Assembly (NCBI RefSeq): GCF_002994745.2
Contig: NC_037090.1
Location: forward strand, 41,068,001 to 41,132,000
DNA: 64,000 nucleotides
Origin: Rosa chinensis
Taxonomy: Eukaryota > Streptophyta > Magnoliopsida > Rosales > Rosaceae
Reading direction: 5' to 3'
The notes beneath the pieces are model-generated. The model was given only the letters and a program-made list of their open reading frames with translations. It had not been told where the DNA came from and searched no databases. The position numbers and the translations under genes are program-made. Shown here piece by piece: positions 1 through 12,365 of the stretch (positions are counted from its first letter, which is position 1; each line of letters begins with the position of its first letter).

Positions 1-1173
1 GATTTCTTCTCTTTCCTACCCAAAGCCTTCTCTTGATACACCGCTTGTGGAAAAGGAAGTGGCACTTCTTCTTGCACATCCTCAAAACTTGGCTTGGACC
101 CACTTGCTCCCACATCATTATTCATGGTCTTGGTCTTGTCTTTGATCACTCAATCATCTTTCAAATTCTCCCTCAAGCCCTTAGACTACTCTTCAAGTCC
201 GGGAGGTACTCTTGGCACTTTAGGAGTCAACAAAGGTTCCCTTGCTACATCCATTTCCACATTATCATCATTAGGAGTAACCTTATTGTCATATTCCTTC
301 CCACTTCTCAAAGTTGTGATTGCCTTGGCTTGGTTGACTCGTGGGTTCTTCTCGGCCATGGAAGGTAACTCTCCTTGCTTCCTTTCTCTTATCTCACTAG
401 CCAATTGCCCCATTTGTGTTTCAAGCTTGCGCAAACCTTGGGTAGTGGATGCCACCTCATTTCAAAGGCTTTGAATGATCTTATTTTGATTTGATAGCAC
501 TTTGGAAAGCATCTCCTCTAGGCTAGAGTTTGGTGCTTCCCCTTGAGGTGGAAGAATAGGTGCTTGTACTTGAGGAATAGGAGCTTGAAAGGGAGGCCTT
601 GCTTAATAAGGTGGCTTAGGATAAGCACCACCACCAAGTACACCCTTATTTCCTTGAAACCCTTGGCTTCCACTAGCCCCTCCATGATTACTGCCACCAT
701 AACCTACTCCTTGTGTGCCTCCTTGATTGCCACCTTGATTTCCACCCCATGAAAAGTTAGGGTGGTTTCTCCACCCGACGTTATATGTGTTGGAGTATGG
801 ATCATTCGTAGGCCTTTGGTACCCCATTTGTTTGCACTCTTCGATAATCTCCGGGAAACAATCTCCATGTGGATAAGAGACAGTATCATGGTTCACCCCC
901 TCACAAATCAAGCATACTTGTGGCCCTTGAACCTCATTGACTTGATCACGGACCCCTTGCTTGCCTTGCTTCAAAAGCATATCAAACTTCTTGTTAAGAC
1001 TATCTTCCAACCTCTTGAACTCATGATGTACATCCAAGTTTGATGCTTTGATTTCATACATGCCATCGGTTTTTGGTTGACTCGCTTCCCTTAGAGACAC
1101 ATGTGAGGTAGAAGGCTTGTGACCTTGTGGGTTATTGTCCCACAATTGAGATCTCTCGGCTAGTTTCTCTAAC
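1..1173 (-). pseudogene. Athila-like gypsy gag, C-terminal part (broken, runs off left edge)
   Basis: This is the nucleocapsid half of a Ty3/gypsy Gag, read on the minus strand. Seen: a degenerate zinc-knuckle-like stretch CLICEGVNHDT near 880-915, then YNVGWRNHPNFSW, a Gly/Gln/Asn-rich tract, and after in-frame stops near 603 and 470 a second open piece (186-455) with TLRSGKEYDNKV. In Athila/Tat-type elements the TLRSGK motif lies shortly before protease, so the protease part should lie left of the window. The frame carries stops and is split from its N-terminal half (11473-12365) by a solo LTR inserted at the duplicated ACTTG. I infer an inactive copy. Family assignment rests on motif memory. 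Confidence 0.85.
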
Positions 1174-1397
1174 ACTTGTGATACGCTTTGAGTAAACATA
1201 TAATTTAACCCTGTAAATATCATTAGTAGTATAAGCAAGTAGGGATCGTTCTATTCCGGGGATTGAGGGTACACCTGTCATTGTAAGACAAATAAAGAAT
1301 TAAAATTAAAACAAAGTATAATATTTACAAAGATATTTACAAGTATAAACAAATTTACAAAATTAAGGGGGGTATAATCAAAATTATACAAAGATCA

Positions 1398-1735
1398 CAC
1401 TACTAAAAACAATTGCTTTTGCGACGCCTATTTTGTGACGGCAAATTGAGCTTTTGCGACGGCAAAAACTTTTCGCGACGGCAAATTGACCTTTTTGCGA
1501 CGGAAAAGTTAGCGTTGCAATAGGTGGCGTCACAAGATCCATTTGCGACGGTAAATTTCCATTGCAAAAGGTATTTGCGACGGAAAACTGTTGCCGTTGC
1601 AATGATTTAACTATTTGCGACGGGTACTTTGCCGTCGCAAAAAGATATTTCATTTTTAAAAAAAAATGGGGTGAATTGGTTGCGACGGATACTTTGCCGT
1701 CGCAAAAGAATATTTCATTTATAAAAAAAAATGGT
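1398..1735. repeat. CACTA-1 left terminal and subterminal repeats
   Basis: The terminal inverted repeat is followed by many direct and inverted copies of the TTTGCGACGGCAA motif, with degenerate versions. In known CACTA elements such arrays bind the transposase. The right-hand counterpart is 9230-9416. Confidence 0.8.
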
Positions 1736-3279
1736 GTGAATTGCACACCAAAGCTAATAACATCTGCAGCAAATATCATAAAGAATATTTCATTTATAAA
1801 AAAATATATCGCAAGCATTCTTAAAAGCGCGGAAAGGAATATATTAGTCACCAAAGTACACTATTACAATATGTATAAAAACTAATATCCGATCAAAGGA
1901 GAATCAACTACAAAATGAAATTAAAAATGTAACGTAACTACTATACTTGTCATTAGGTATGTTCTATCAACCTTAAATAGATGCAGAGCTGCATGAACTC
2001 CAATGATTTGTCCTTGCCAAAATAAGAACCTAAACCTTAGTACCTAAACAAGCCAATAGACAGAAATTTAGATTATTGATACAATGTATCTGCTATAAGG
2101 TTGGTGTTATAACCTAGCAGCCAAAACTAAAACCATATGCAATTCAGTTACTAAGGTTTGTGTCAAATACATTTGCAGCTTTTCTACAATAGTAATAGAG
2201 ATATGTCATGCATGCATATTAGGTAGGAAAAAGTAGGTAGGAGGTGCAGATTACAGATTTTCCTAGATTAAAACAATGATCAAAACTTAGCTTATATAAA
2301 GCTAATAGTAACTAGTATCCTAAATCATGCAAAATCAGCCTAGTCTTTAGCTTGGAGCAAAGTCATAATTTCCCTAAATCAAGTTCAGGACAGTGAATAT
2401 ATATCAAGCAAAGTAAGCATCAACTTATACATCTTCTAGGTTAGGTGCAAATTTAAGAAGTTAAACAAATTTCTAAATTAAAACAAGAATCAAAGTAGTG
2501 CAAAATGAGGCCTTAAATTGAAAGCAAAATCATGAGTTTCATACCTTTTGGGAGTTGTGGAGTCTTGACTCTTGAGCTTGCTTAGTATGGTGGACAATGG
2601 AGAGGAAAAAGACTGCACCTCCCAGTAGTGAGATAGGACAATGAGTGTCTTGATATGCTTCTCCATTTGCTGATAAGGGAAGACAAAAACAAAGGAGGGG
2701 ATTAGTTGATCAAAACTCTCAAACTTTTGGTGAACTCAATCGACCAAATATAACAACAAACAATCAGTGCACTAAGATCTGGAATAAAAGGTTTTGGGAT
2801 TACCTTTGTACACAATAAACTTTAGAAGTGTATTAACCTTTCCATATACATCATCTTCAAAGGATTATTCTCTAAAATTTCCACTCCTTCCGTACGATTC
2901 ATGTTCTGTTGCTGCATCTTTGTGACCATATATGCCTTGAGCAACTTGATACTGCAATCCACATCATTTAAAGCACTCCATAAGTTTTTGATAAGTGAAG
3001 TTCAACATTGCAATGAAACTAAGGAATCTACAAAATTCAAATCATAATTTCACAGCTACATTTAACTGTTCCAGAAAATAATAACAATTATATAGAGTAT
3101 AGAAGAGCATATTTCTTTTCTTTCATAAAGCATATAGAAGAGCATATAGAAGAGTATATAGAAGAGTATAGAAGAGCATATAGAAGAGTATAGAGTATAA
3201 AGCAAACAAAACCCAGTAAGCAAGACATCGCTGATTTCTGGAGTGAGAGTCACTCTGAACGGCCTGAATGGAAGCATAC
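1736..3279. other. CACTA-1 interior, AT-rich, no gene recognised
   Basis: This stretch is AT-rich and looks intron- or UTR-like for the captured minus-strand DNA to its right. Short simple repeats of AGAAGAGTATA type lie at 3130-3200. I see no convincing reading frame here. Confidence 0.4.
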
Positions 3280-3480
3280 CTGATTGAAACCACAAATATT
3301 TGACCATCGTTTGACCAAGCTTTACCGATCACAACTACATTACTTGTGAAATTACTTAACACTTTACTTGAAATTGGAATATCGACAGATTTCCATGCCC
3401 TTAAGGTACCATTTCTAATTTCCTTCACAATTATGTCGAATGGCGAATTACTATGGACACAGCACAATTCCAATTCCATT
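3280..3480 (-). pseudogene. Exon-like captured fragment in CACTA-1, unidentified
   Basis: An open frame of about 67 codons on the minus strand begins after an AG near 3481 with a Met and is followed by a consensus donor CAG|GTATGC at 3279-3274. The visible peptide includes IVKEIRNGTLRAWKSVDIP and SNDGQIFVVSIR. It looks like real protein-coding sequence bounded by splice sites, but I cannot name the family. Minus-strand DNA at 4200-4380 and 7204-7330 may belong to the same captured gene. A chance open frame remains possible. Confidence 0.45.
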
Positions 3481-4380
3481 CTTTTCTGGTATCAAGTAAT
3501 GTAATCAATTAACCAGTGAAACGTATAAAAGCATTTAACCAAACTTATCTTAGATTTCACTCAAATAACCAAAGAACCAAAACTCATTTATTTTACTGCA
3601 ACAAAACTCAAGTTACCATTCAACAAGTCTCAATTCACAGTGAGTATAAACAAACACGAGCAACCCTTTCCAAACCATTTTCACAACTGCACTAACCACC
3701 ACAATCATATCAACATGATAAAATCAAATTTACAACCAGGATATTTCAATTTCAATTCCAACACCACAATTCATCTAAACTGTCGAAAAGTACCATAGAG
3801 CAGAATTTCAATTCAAGAATAAGAAGTTACCCTCGAGCGTATGATTAGTAAGTTTTCGACTTAACGATCAGCCACTAGCACGCACAGTCCTCAAATCCGA
3901 CGAACGACGAACCAAGGACTCGGTGCACTCCAAACTGGTACTTCAGGAATTTAGCTCCAGTGTAAGTCAACATGCATCAACAGGCGGTGGCATGGCGGAA
4001 GGAGAACAAAAAAAAAGCCAGAAGTCACCGGCGTCAATGACCGCGACGGAGCCGAAACTACCCCAGAAAATCAGTCAAAATCGATTGAATTGAAAAACTA
4101 ATTATACTAACGTGTAGAGCATGACGAGGGGATCGATTTCATACCACATGTAGCTCAAGTGGTGGCCGGAGTCGCCGGAGAAACTCAGAGCTTCTAGCGT
4201 ACGATTCTTCCTCCATGGCGGACGATTGGTCCTACAGGGCATAAACCAAACTAAACGAAGGCCTGCACATCAAGAGAAAAACACAAAACAAGCAAAGTCA
4301 GGATCTTTTCACTGAAATTTCAAACCTTTCATCAATCTCATAGTGGATCTGCATAAGCGCAGCCTCTTGGACCTCTTCTC
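3481..4380 (-). other. CACTA-1 interior, probable captured gene DNA
   Basis: Position 3481-4120 is AT-rich and intron-like. Position 4120-4290 is GC-richer, and on the minus strand shows short open frames around GDSGHHLSYMWYEIDP with a possible acceptor before it. No family was recognised. The solo LTR at 4386 interrupts this segment. Confidence 0.35.
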
Positions 4381-5986
4381 GACAGTGTGATGCCCCGGAA
4401 ATTCGTATTTATTTTCCGAGGATTTTCCGGAATTAATTTTATGTTTATTGGATGGTTTCGTGGCTCGTGGATGGAGCGGAAGTGTTTCGGACGAATTTCT
4501 ATTCAGAAAGTGTGACTTTAGGGATGGCGTAAAGGTTGACTTTTTATTCGTTGGGATTCTCCGAAAACTTCCTTCACGAAAGTTGTAGAGCGCGTCGATA
4601 CGAGTTCGTGGATATGTGGAACGCGAGAATCGGAGTTCGTATGAGGAAGTTATGGCTATTGGAAAAAGTTTCCGTTTTAGTATAAATATGGAAAATCAGT
4701 TTTTTTTTTTCATTATTCCCCTTTCCTTTCCCGGAAGATATTTTCCTCTCTCTCTTCTCTCTCGTCCGCGCCCTCAGAGTCGAAGTTTTTCGACTGACCC
4801 GACCCGGACCCGGTCGATCCGACCCGACATTTCCGGCGAGCTCCGGCCATCTCCGGCGACGAAATTTTCCAGACGGGATCGTCTCCGCCTTCTGGTGGTC
4901 CCTGTGGTGTTCTCTAGCACCGATTCTCGGTGGTAGCGGCGGTAGAAGGCGGTGCAGGTTGGTGTTTTCGGACCCGGCCGGAAAACACAACTCCGGCGAC
5001 TTCATGGCTTCAACGATTCCTTGGTTGAGCTCAGAATAGCCTCGTCGATCGATCCTTGGTGGTTGTTTGGATCGATTCACGTGAAACTTCGATCAACTCA
5101 GTTGGGATCACTGTTCACGGCTTGTGAGGTAGTTTTCGATCCCTTAAGCTTGTTTTCTGACTTCGAGCTAGTTATGAGAATTCACAAGCATGCTTAGATG
5201 AAGCTTTTTGATGTTGGGAGTTTTGTGAAATAATGAGTTTTTGGCCGGCGGCGGTGCACCACCGTCTGTGGTGGCGTTCCGGCGGTGTTCCGGCCACTTA
5301 AGGAACTGTTTCTGTTATTATATATGTTTTACTCGTTGATACGAGCGTTTCAATATATAATATGCAAGTTTTGGAGTTCGTTTGGAATTGTTATGATTTT
5401 TGCAGTTTCATACCGATCGATTTATGCTATCCGTGAGGATTTGAGCGTCCGATCGACTTGTGGTTTGGTCACATCGATCGTGGACGTATTCCGGAGACTT
5501 TGGGAGGTCTCGGATGTGGTTTCGCCTCGATTGGCGCCACTTTGGGGATTTTAGTTCAAAACAAGGGTTTCGGACTTAAATCATTTGTGAATCGTTACTA
5601 ATTTGAGATCATTGGTGATTAGGTGCTTCTAAAGGTGAATTGGACGAGTTGTTGGTGATAGTGTTAGTTCGGTTCTGTATTGAAGATGCAGCGGGATTCT
5701 GAGGTGAGTAATCTCACGAAGTTCATTCACGAACGGGAATACCTTATTGTTTTGAGAGTTAATTGGTTAACTGCAAACTGTAGATGGTATTAGTGACATT
5801 TCTAAGTAGATGACTATGTGTGTATATATATATATTATGGGATGTATATATATACATACGTATTCATGTATTAGTTGTGGATTTGTGAAACAATATGCAT
5901 GAAACGATGCTTTTTATTGTTTTGGGTTGTGGCTTTTGGAAAACAATTGGTGGGAAATGGTATTTCTATTGTTTTGAAAAGTGTTT

Positions 5987-6208
5987 GAGGATTTGAGAGT
6001 CACAGGTTGTGATTTCTCCTTTTGGGTTGATTTAACGTTTTGATCTGACGACCGGTGGTCTGAGGATTTGAGAGTCACAGGTTGTGATTTCTCCTTTTGA
6101 ATTGATTTAACGTTTTGATCTGACGACCGGTGGTCTGAGGATTTGAGAGTCACAGGTTGTGATTTCTCCTTTTGATTTGATTTGACGTTTTGATCTGAGG
6201 GTCAGGTT
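5987..6208 (+). repeat. 75-bp tandem repeat inside F2 LTR copy 1
   Basis: GAGGATTTGAGAGTCACAGG recurs at 5987, 6062 and 6137, an exact 75-bp spacing, giving nearly three copies. In the third F2 LTR the corresponding region holds roughly one copy (about 54190-54260). Confidence 0.9.
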
Positions 6209-6367
6209 GGCCTAAGGATCCGGGGTTGCAGGTTGCATCCTCATGGCAATATTATATCGTAAGATTGAACCTTGGCCGGGTGACAGGTTACGATTCAGTT
6301 AGAGCTCTAGTCTGTCTGCCATCGTACTTTAGGGATCTAAGTAGGTTACTTAAGACTCCTGGGTACA

Positions 6368-6606
6368 TATTTTGTCCAGGTTGGACCGATTTGTTGTTTT
6401 GTCCAGGTTGGACCGATTTGTTGTTTTGTCTAGGTTGGACCGATTTGTTGCTTTATCCAGGTTGGATCGATTTATCATATTCTACTTGTTAGGTTAACAA
6501 TAGGTATGATTTATTTGTGTTGATGTTTTGTCCAGGTTGGACCTATTTGCTGTTTTGTCCAGGTTGGACCTAATTATTGTTTTATCCAGGTTGGATCGAT
6601 TTATCA
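6368..6606 (+). repeat. 27-bp minisatellite inside F2 LTR copy 1
   Basis: Repeats of TTTTGTCCAGGTTGGACC plus about nine bases form two short blocks (about 6368-6478 and 6524-6606). The unit is nine codons long, so it keeps reading frames open without coding meaning. It is strongly expanded at 54512-55047. Confidence 0.88.
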
Positions 6607-7203
6607 TATTTGAATTGTTAGGTTAACGATTTATATGATTTTGTCACGGTGTGACTTTCGTTGTTTCTTTTGGGAAAAGAGTATTGATTTTGGAAGCATG
6701 GTATGTTTTCTTTATTCGCGAGTTGAAAGGTTTTCCTCGTTTCTGGCGTGAGTTGTGCATGTGTGGTTTTGAGTTACTCATACGGGCTTGCAAAAGCTTA
6801 CCGGGTTTGTTGTGTGGCAACCCGGTACACTATTCAAACGGTGTAGGGGTTAATCCTGCAGGTTAGGATAATCGGGGCTGAAGCTGACGTAGCGCCTTCG
6901 CAGCTTTACGGTAGGAAGCTATCTTTGTGACTTTACCTTGATAAGGACTTCCGTTGTATAGTTACTCTGAGCAGCCTTTACGTGTTATTTTGTTGTTGAC
7001 AATTTAATTCGTAAGCTTGTGTAATATATAACTCTTTGGAGCGAGTGTATATTAACTTTGAGGGTTCAGGGCATCAATATGTGTGTAAGTTTAAGGGAAA
7101 AAGATTTCAGGTATTTTGTATTGATGACTGGACGTTCACGCATATATAATTATGGGGTTATATATATATCGATTTTCATGTGTGTAAAATCAGGGGCGTG
7201 ACA

Positions 7204-7652
7204 GACAGCAGGTTTTCCGAGAGCGGAGCCGGGGCTGGTGCCTCTGGGCGGTGGGGGTAGAGTTACTGCCAATCATAAATACGAATCTGCACTCAGAACT
7301 TGATAAAATAGAAGATTAGAAGGCATAGCTAGCTAGATCTGGGTGTTTGGTATTTTAGGAGGGGCACTTTGGATAAAGAGGATTTCGATTTCGCTGAAGA
7401 GAAAGAGGATTTGGATAAAGAATACAAGCAAGGAGCTGGGAGCTTGGGACTGAGATAGGTTTTGACGAGAGAGACAGAGAGAGAGAGCGGTGAGGTTCTG
7501 GGCAAGAGAGACAGAGAGAGAGCGCGCGGTGATGTTTGGGACTTCGGGAAAAAAGAGGGAAAAAATTAGGGTTGTTTTGTTAGTAAGAAATTTGGACAAA
7601 AGAAAACCAAAAACAAAAAAGAGGGGAATTTTTTTGGGCTAGTGCGAAGATT
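7204..7652 (-). other. CACTA-1 interior right of the solo LTR
   Basis: It continues the DNA interrupted at 4385. On the minus strand a GC-rich stretch at 7204-7260 could encode a Pro-rich segment and is followed leftward, across the LTR, by KRSKRLRL-like codons. The 7330-7620 part looks like 5' UTR or promoter DNA with GAGA-rich tracts. No family was recognised. Confidence 0.35.
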
Positions 7653-9120
7653 ACGATTGACCAATTCGATCAGATTCAAAAATATCGTGAAATTGGCTAA
7701 ATTTTTTACCACACTCATAATTTATTGTAATAATCTCAACCAACGGTCAGTTTTCCCATTTTCTTTAAATTGATAGAGGTTACCCTTTGGAGTGTATGAT
7801 ATATAAATATAGATTTAAAAAAGTAACTAAGTTTGACATAATTGATCGAATTCGAAACGAGAACCAAATTGGCTGGATTTTTTACAACCACCATAAAACA
7901 TTACAATCTCTCCATCGAGCGGTTGATTTCTCCAAATTCATTTTCCACTTCATGGTTGCTTTAGAATGAACATCAACAATTTAAATGCAATGTATAAGTC
8001 ATACAATTTTAGGAGACAAATTGGTATAAGCTAACATATTTGTAATTAAAATTGAAATTTTTATCTTATGTCCATGCACATCCATCGATGAAATATTTAC
8101 AAACGTGATGTGAAAAAATAAACACGTTTCGCGGTCATCACGTCATCGGTCAACCAAAAAGACATATATGTGACGACGATTGACCAATTCGATCGGATTC
8201 GAAAATATGGTAAAATTGGCTAAATTTTTTACCACACTCATAATTTGTTGTAATAATCTCATCCAATGGTCGGTTTTCCCATTTTCTTTGAATTGATAGA
8301 AGTTGCCCTTTGGAGTGTATGAAAGATAAATATAAGTTTATAAAAATAACTAAGTTTGACCTAGTTGATTGAGTTCGAAACGTGAACCAAATTGGCTGGA
8401 TTTTTTAAAACCACCATAAAACATTACAATCTCTCCATCGAGCGGTTGGTTTCTCTAAATTCATTTTCCACTTCATGGTTGCTTTAGAATTAACACCAAC
8501 AATTTAAATGCAATGTATAAGTCATACAACTTTAGGAGGCAAATTGGTATAAGCTAACATATTTGTAATTAAAATTGAAATTTTTATCTTATGTCCATGC
8601 ACATCCATCGATGAAATATTTACAAACGTGATGTGAAAAAATAAGCACGTTTCGCGGTCATCACGTCATCGGTCATCCAAAAAGACATACATGTGACGAC
8701 GGTTGACCAATTCGATCGGATTCGAAAATATGGTAAAATTGGCTAAATTTTTTACCACACTCATAATTTGTTGTAATAATCTCATCCAATGGTCGGTTTT
8801 CCCATTTTCTTTGAATTGATAGAAGTTGCCCTTTGGAGTGTATGATATATAAATATAGGTTTATAAAAATAACTAAGTTTGACCTAGTTGATCGAGTTCG
8901 AAACGTGAACCAAATTGGCTGGATTTTTTAAAACCACCATAAAACATTACAATATCTCCATCGAGCGGTTGGTTTCTCCAAATACATTTTCCACTTCATG
9001 GTTACTTTAGAATGAACATCAACAATTTAAATGCAATGTATAAGTCATACAACTTTAGGAGGCAAATTGGTATAAGCTAACATATTTGTAATTAAAATTG
9101 AAATTTTTATCTTATGTCCA
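7653..9120. repeat. 523-bp tandem repeat, about 2.8 copies, in CACTA-1
   Basis: ACGATTGACCAATTCGATC-type starts occur at 7653, 8176 and 8699, both spacings being 523 bp. Copies two and three are closer to each other than to copy one. The third is cut after about 420 bp and runs into the right subterminal region. No reading frame is kept across the units, so this is non-coding structure. Confidence 0.93.
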
Positions 9121-9229
9121 CACACACCATACCAATATTACAAAAGAGTAATACAGTGACATTTATGTGTTGCCACGGCTTCTTTCCGTAGTGTTTTTTT
9201 TTTTTTTTTGGTAAAGTACATATACATAT

Positions 9230-9416
9230 AAGTTTTGCGACGGCAAGAGGTAAAACCGTCGCAATTGAGCACAAAATTACTACGGCAAAGATTTTCCGTC
9301 GCAAATGATAAAGGTTAATCGCGATGGAACATTTTCCGTAGCAATAGAGAGTCAATTGCGACGGCAACTGTTGCCGAAGTAAAAAGGTGAAACAATTGCA
9401 ATTGTTTTTAGTAGTG
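9230..9416. repeat. CACTA-1 right subterminal and terminal repeats
   Basis: Multiple TTGCGACGGC-type motifs in both directions end in the inverted terminal repeat TTTTTAGTAGTG, followed by TSD TCA. They match the left end at 1398-1735. Confidence 0.82.
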
Positions 9417-11472
9417 TCAAAACCAAATTTACAAAGATCAAAACCAAAATTATAATCAAATTCGATTCAACCCTAATGTTGTTCATCTAAGTCATGCGAA
9501 AGGAGTTGATCATGTGAAATATTCAAAGCAAATAATTTCCCATATTTTACTTTTCAATGCTAATTAACCTAAGTGAAAGCATAAAGACTAATCCTATCAA
9601 ACATGCATTCAAGCTCTAGAAAGCTAGACAATCATAACATGTTTAACGCATGAAACACATAGAAAGGCTATCAACTCAAGTGTGCAACTTAGTATGAAAA
9701 AGTCCACCTAATTGCAATCCTTTTCAATTGAATTCGATTTTTGTCTAAAACCTTTACTACTTTTGATTCAAGTTCACAAGACAATACGTTGAATCATGTT
9801 CTTAAACCTAGCACCACTCATACATAAACCCTAAAAGTTTCGAACCAATTAAAATTAACATACAAGAGATATCAATTAAGCAAATTCAATTGAACAATCA
9901 CACAAAAGCAACTAAGAATCACAACATATGAATCGAAAATTCTCATTCAATCATAAAAATTTCAGATTTAATAACTTTGTTCAAACATAAATGTCAACTA
10001 GAACAAGGTTACAAAGTAGAGGTCGAATTACACCGTGGATGAAAGATGTAGATGGGTGATTGACGTTGGGATCCTTGAAGCTTTAAAGCAAGTCTTCAAT
10101 GGTGGTTGATGGATGAATGGCTCACGGCTCCTTCTTCTCCCTTCGGCCTTACTTGAATTTCGTGGATGAACTAGAGGATGGAGAGAGGATGGGAGAGGCT
10201 CACGGCAACAAGGTGATTTTTCTGAATTTTTCTAAGGTTTGGAACCCTTCTCAACGTCAAAGAGGGGAGTATATATAGGAGCACGGCTAGGGTTCACAAA
10301 GCAATCAGAGATTTCCACATAGCTCCACCAATGAGAATTAGCCAAGTTAGCTTTGTGATGAGGTCCAACCAATCATAGAATGCCAAGTAAGCCTTGTAAA
10401 ACAATTCCCTAATATTTGTGCCGAAATAAATAAGATTTATCCTTATTTCCTTCACCAATTTCGGCCAAGAAGAAGTTACCGAAATATCATGAATAAATGC
10501 TGATTTGCTTCACCAATTTCGGCCAAAATGGATTTAGAGATTTTAGGGATGAATCTAGATGCTTTTGAGAGGTTCTCTTGGTGTCCACACTTTTCCCTTC
10601 CTTAAAAGTCTCCCTAAGAATTCTCCACCGAAATATTGCTTGAATTTCACGTTGCTTCCTCCTTTATCTCTTTGCTTTTCAAGGCAATCACACCAAATTA
10701 CTCCTCTAACAATATTTCTTTCCATAAAAATCTCCCAAGAAAATCTCTCCTTGAAATCCTCAATCAATCATCTTTACTTTCACGTTGATTCCTTGATTTC
10801 CTCTTAGCTTTCACGCTATTCTCTCTCTTTGAACGGCAACAATAGGGTTTCACTCCAACTTTGACTCTTTGACGTCACAAAAACCTAGCTCACATGGGCC
10901 TTCCCCCATTTTTGCCGAAAATCCAAGTCTCTTGATAATCCTTGGGCTTCTTGCGTCACCATCTTGCCATGTCATCTTCTAAAGTCTTCAAGAAGCTTCT
11001 CTCATGCCATGTCACCTCATTATTTCGATTTCCATTCTCGGTTGGCTCAAGAGTCTTGTTTTGGCAGGGTTTCCTTTTCTGGACAGGGTTTCCTGGTTGA
11101 AACAGGAAAGCTTCATTTCTGCTCATTTATGCTGCCCTTTGTATCTCATCTTGTCTCCCTCCAACGTTGGCTAGCTCCTCTTTTCATTTATGAGCTAAAT
11201 TCAGCTCATTTATTCCAAGGACCTGAAAATAGCAACTGTTATCAAAAATAGAAACTTTCCTAAAATGAAAAAGGGAAACTTTCCTAAACTGAAATGGAAA
11301 ACTTTCTAAAAATGAAAAATAGAAACTGCAAAACAAGAAACTTTCTACAATTAGGAACTTTCCCAATCAAAGAATAGAAACTTTCCTAAACAGAGTTTTA
11401 TTAAGGAAATAACGCAGAAAATATAGGGAAATAACAGTTAAAACGTCGCATTAAAATGCTCCTATCAACTTG

Positions 11473-12365
11473 ATATGCTTCTCTTGAGGTCATATTCATG
11501 AAGTCACCGCCACTTGCATTATCAACCTTCCTTCTAGTTTCCGAAGACAATCCTTGATAGAAAAGGCTCATCAACATGTCTTGACTTTGCCCATGGTTAG
11601 GGCACCCAAGCTCAAGGTCCTTGAACCTCTCCCATGCTTCGTGAAATAAGTCATCAAAGCGGTCCTCCTCTCATTTGCTTTTCCGAGTGGAAAGTACTTA
11701 GTGATAAACTTCCTTTGCATTTCTTTCCAAGAGTGGATACTATTAGAAGGCAACTTGTTGAGCCACATCTTTGCTTTCTCCTTCAAGGAACATGGAAACA
11801 ACCGAAGATTCAAAGCATCCTCCGTCATTCCGTTGAGCTTAATGTTTGCACAAGCCTCCTCAAACTCTAGTAGATGGTGGTATGGATCATTGTTTGGCAA
11901 TCCATAAAAGGTTGGAAGTGTTTGCAAGAAACTTGGCTTTATCTCAAATGAGGAGGCACACGGTGGTAAGACAGTGCATCTTGAATGTGTAGACAATGAT
12001 GGTAAGGCACAATCCCTTATTGGCCTTTGCTCTCCCCTTTCCTCTCTTTCCTCTTCGCCGGCCATCACAATATGGTACTTTCTCGGTCCAAGACTTGGAT
12101 TTGGAACCCTTGCTTCTTGGTCTAGCTTGAATAATCTATTCAAGGTGGCTAGATTATTAACAACTAGAATTGGACTTCCTTTCTCCGAATTATCACTTGA
12201 ACTACTTGAAACTTCCTCGGATGATTGAACCAACGGATTAGAATAGATAGTAGATGAAGAAGGGGTTGTGAGCTTAAGTGATTTCCCTTGTGGTGTCTCT
12301 TGATCGTTACGCTCTAGAACGGTGTGTAAACCACTTCCAAATTGAGGGGACAAAGTCATATACAC
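11473..12365 (-). pseudogene. Athila-like gypsy gag, N-terminal part (frameshifted)
   Basis: The capsid half of Gag on the minus strand. Seen: a Ser-rich N-terminus, then LPTFYGLPNNDPYHHLLEFE and LFPCSLKEKAKMWLNKLP followed by a WKEMQRKFITKYFP block, the usual plant retrotransposon gag order. Near 11640-11690 the frame shifts. The continuation (AWERFKDLELG, then LFYQGLSSETRRKVDNASGG) is in another frame up to 11473. The protein then resumes at 1173 beyond the nested solo LTR. The frameshift, internal stops and insertion make it non-functional. The PBS and 5' LTR lie upstream at 13571-15709. Confidence 0.9.

Larger units (their letters stand above)
4386..7203 (+). mobile_element. Solo LTR, gypsy-like family F2, copy 1 (2818 bp)
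   Basis: Starts TGTGATGCCCC and ends GGGGCGTGACA, with perfect 5-bp TSDs GACAG at 4381-4385 and 7204-7208. It has no internal domain. Related solo LTRs are at 27876-29952 and 52611-55644. It contains a 75-bp tandem repeat (5987-6208) and a 27-bp minisatellite (6368-6606). Frames inside it are repeat artefacts. Confidence 0.95.
1398..9416. mobile_element. CACTA-1, non-autonomous CACTA (En/Spm) transposon, about 8.0 kb
   Basis: The left end reads CACTACTAAAAACAATTGC and the right end is its inverted match ending TTTTTAGTAGTG. The 3-bp TSD TCA sits at 1395-1397 and 9417-9419, as expected for CACTA elements. Both ends carry many subterminal copies of a TTGCGACGGCAA-type motif. No transposase reading frame was seen. 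The interior holds exon-like DNA on the minus strand, a nested solo LTR (4386-7203) and a 523-bp tandem repeat. It lies inside the solo LTR 1179-11467. Confidence 0.93.
1179..11467 (-). mobile_element. Solo LTR (LARD-related family), split by CACTA-1
   Basis: On the plus strand it starts TGATACGC and ends GCTCCTATCA, the reverse of the TGATAGGAGC...GCGTATCA LTR seen in plus orientation at 23680-25867 and 46099-48216. Perfect 5-bp TSDs ACTTG lie at 1174-1178 and 11468-11472 and interrupt a gag frame that resumes on both sides. After removing CACTA-1 the LTR is about 2.27 kb. No internal domain is present, so it is a solo LTR made by LTR-LTR recombination. The part 9420-11467 is plain LTR with no gene. 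Confidence 0.92.

Noticed and set aside
4574..5080. 168-codon open frame on the minus strand of an F2 LTR
   Set aside because: The homologous region in the other two F2 LTRs does not keep the frame; GC-rich LTR DNA opens long frames by chance.
5914..6153. Minus-strand open frame with repeated TLKSSDHRSSDQNVKS peptide
   Set aside because: Product of the 75-bp (25-codon) tandem repeat in the F2 LTR; absent from the other two F2 copies.
7653..9120. CRISPR-like or rDNA-spacer interpretation of the regular long repeats
   Set aside because: Units are 523 bp with no spacers, sit between CACTA ends, and no rRNA sequence is present.
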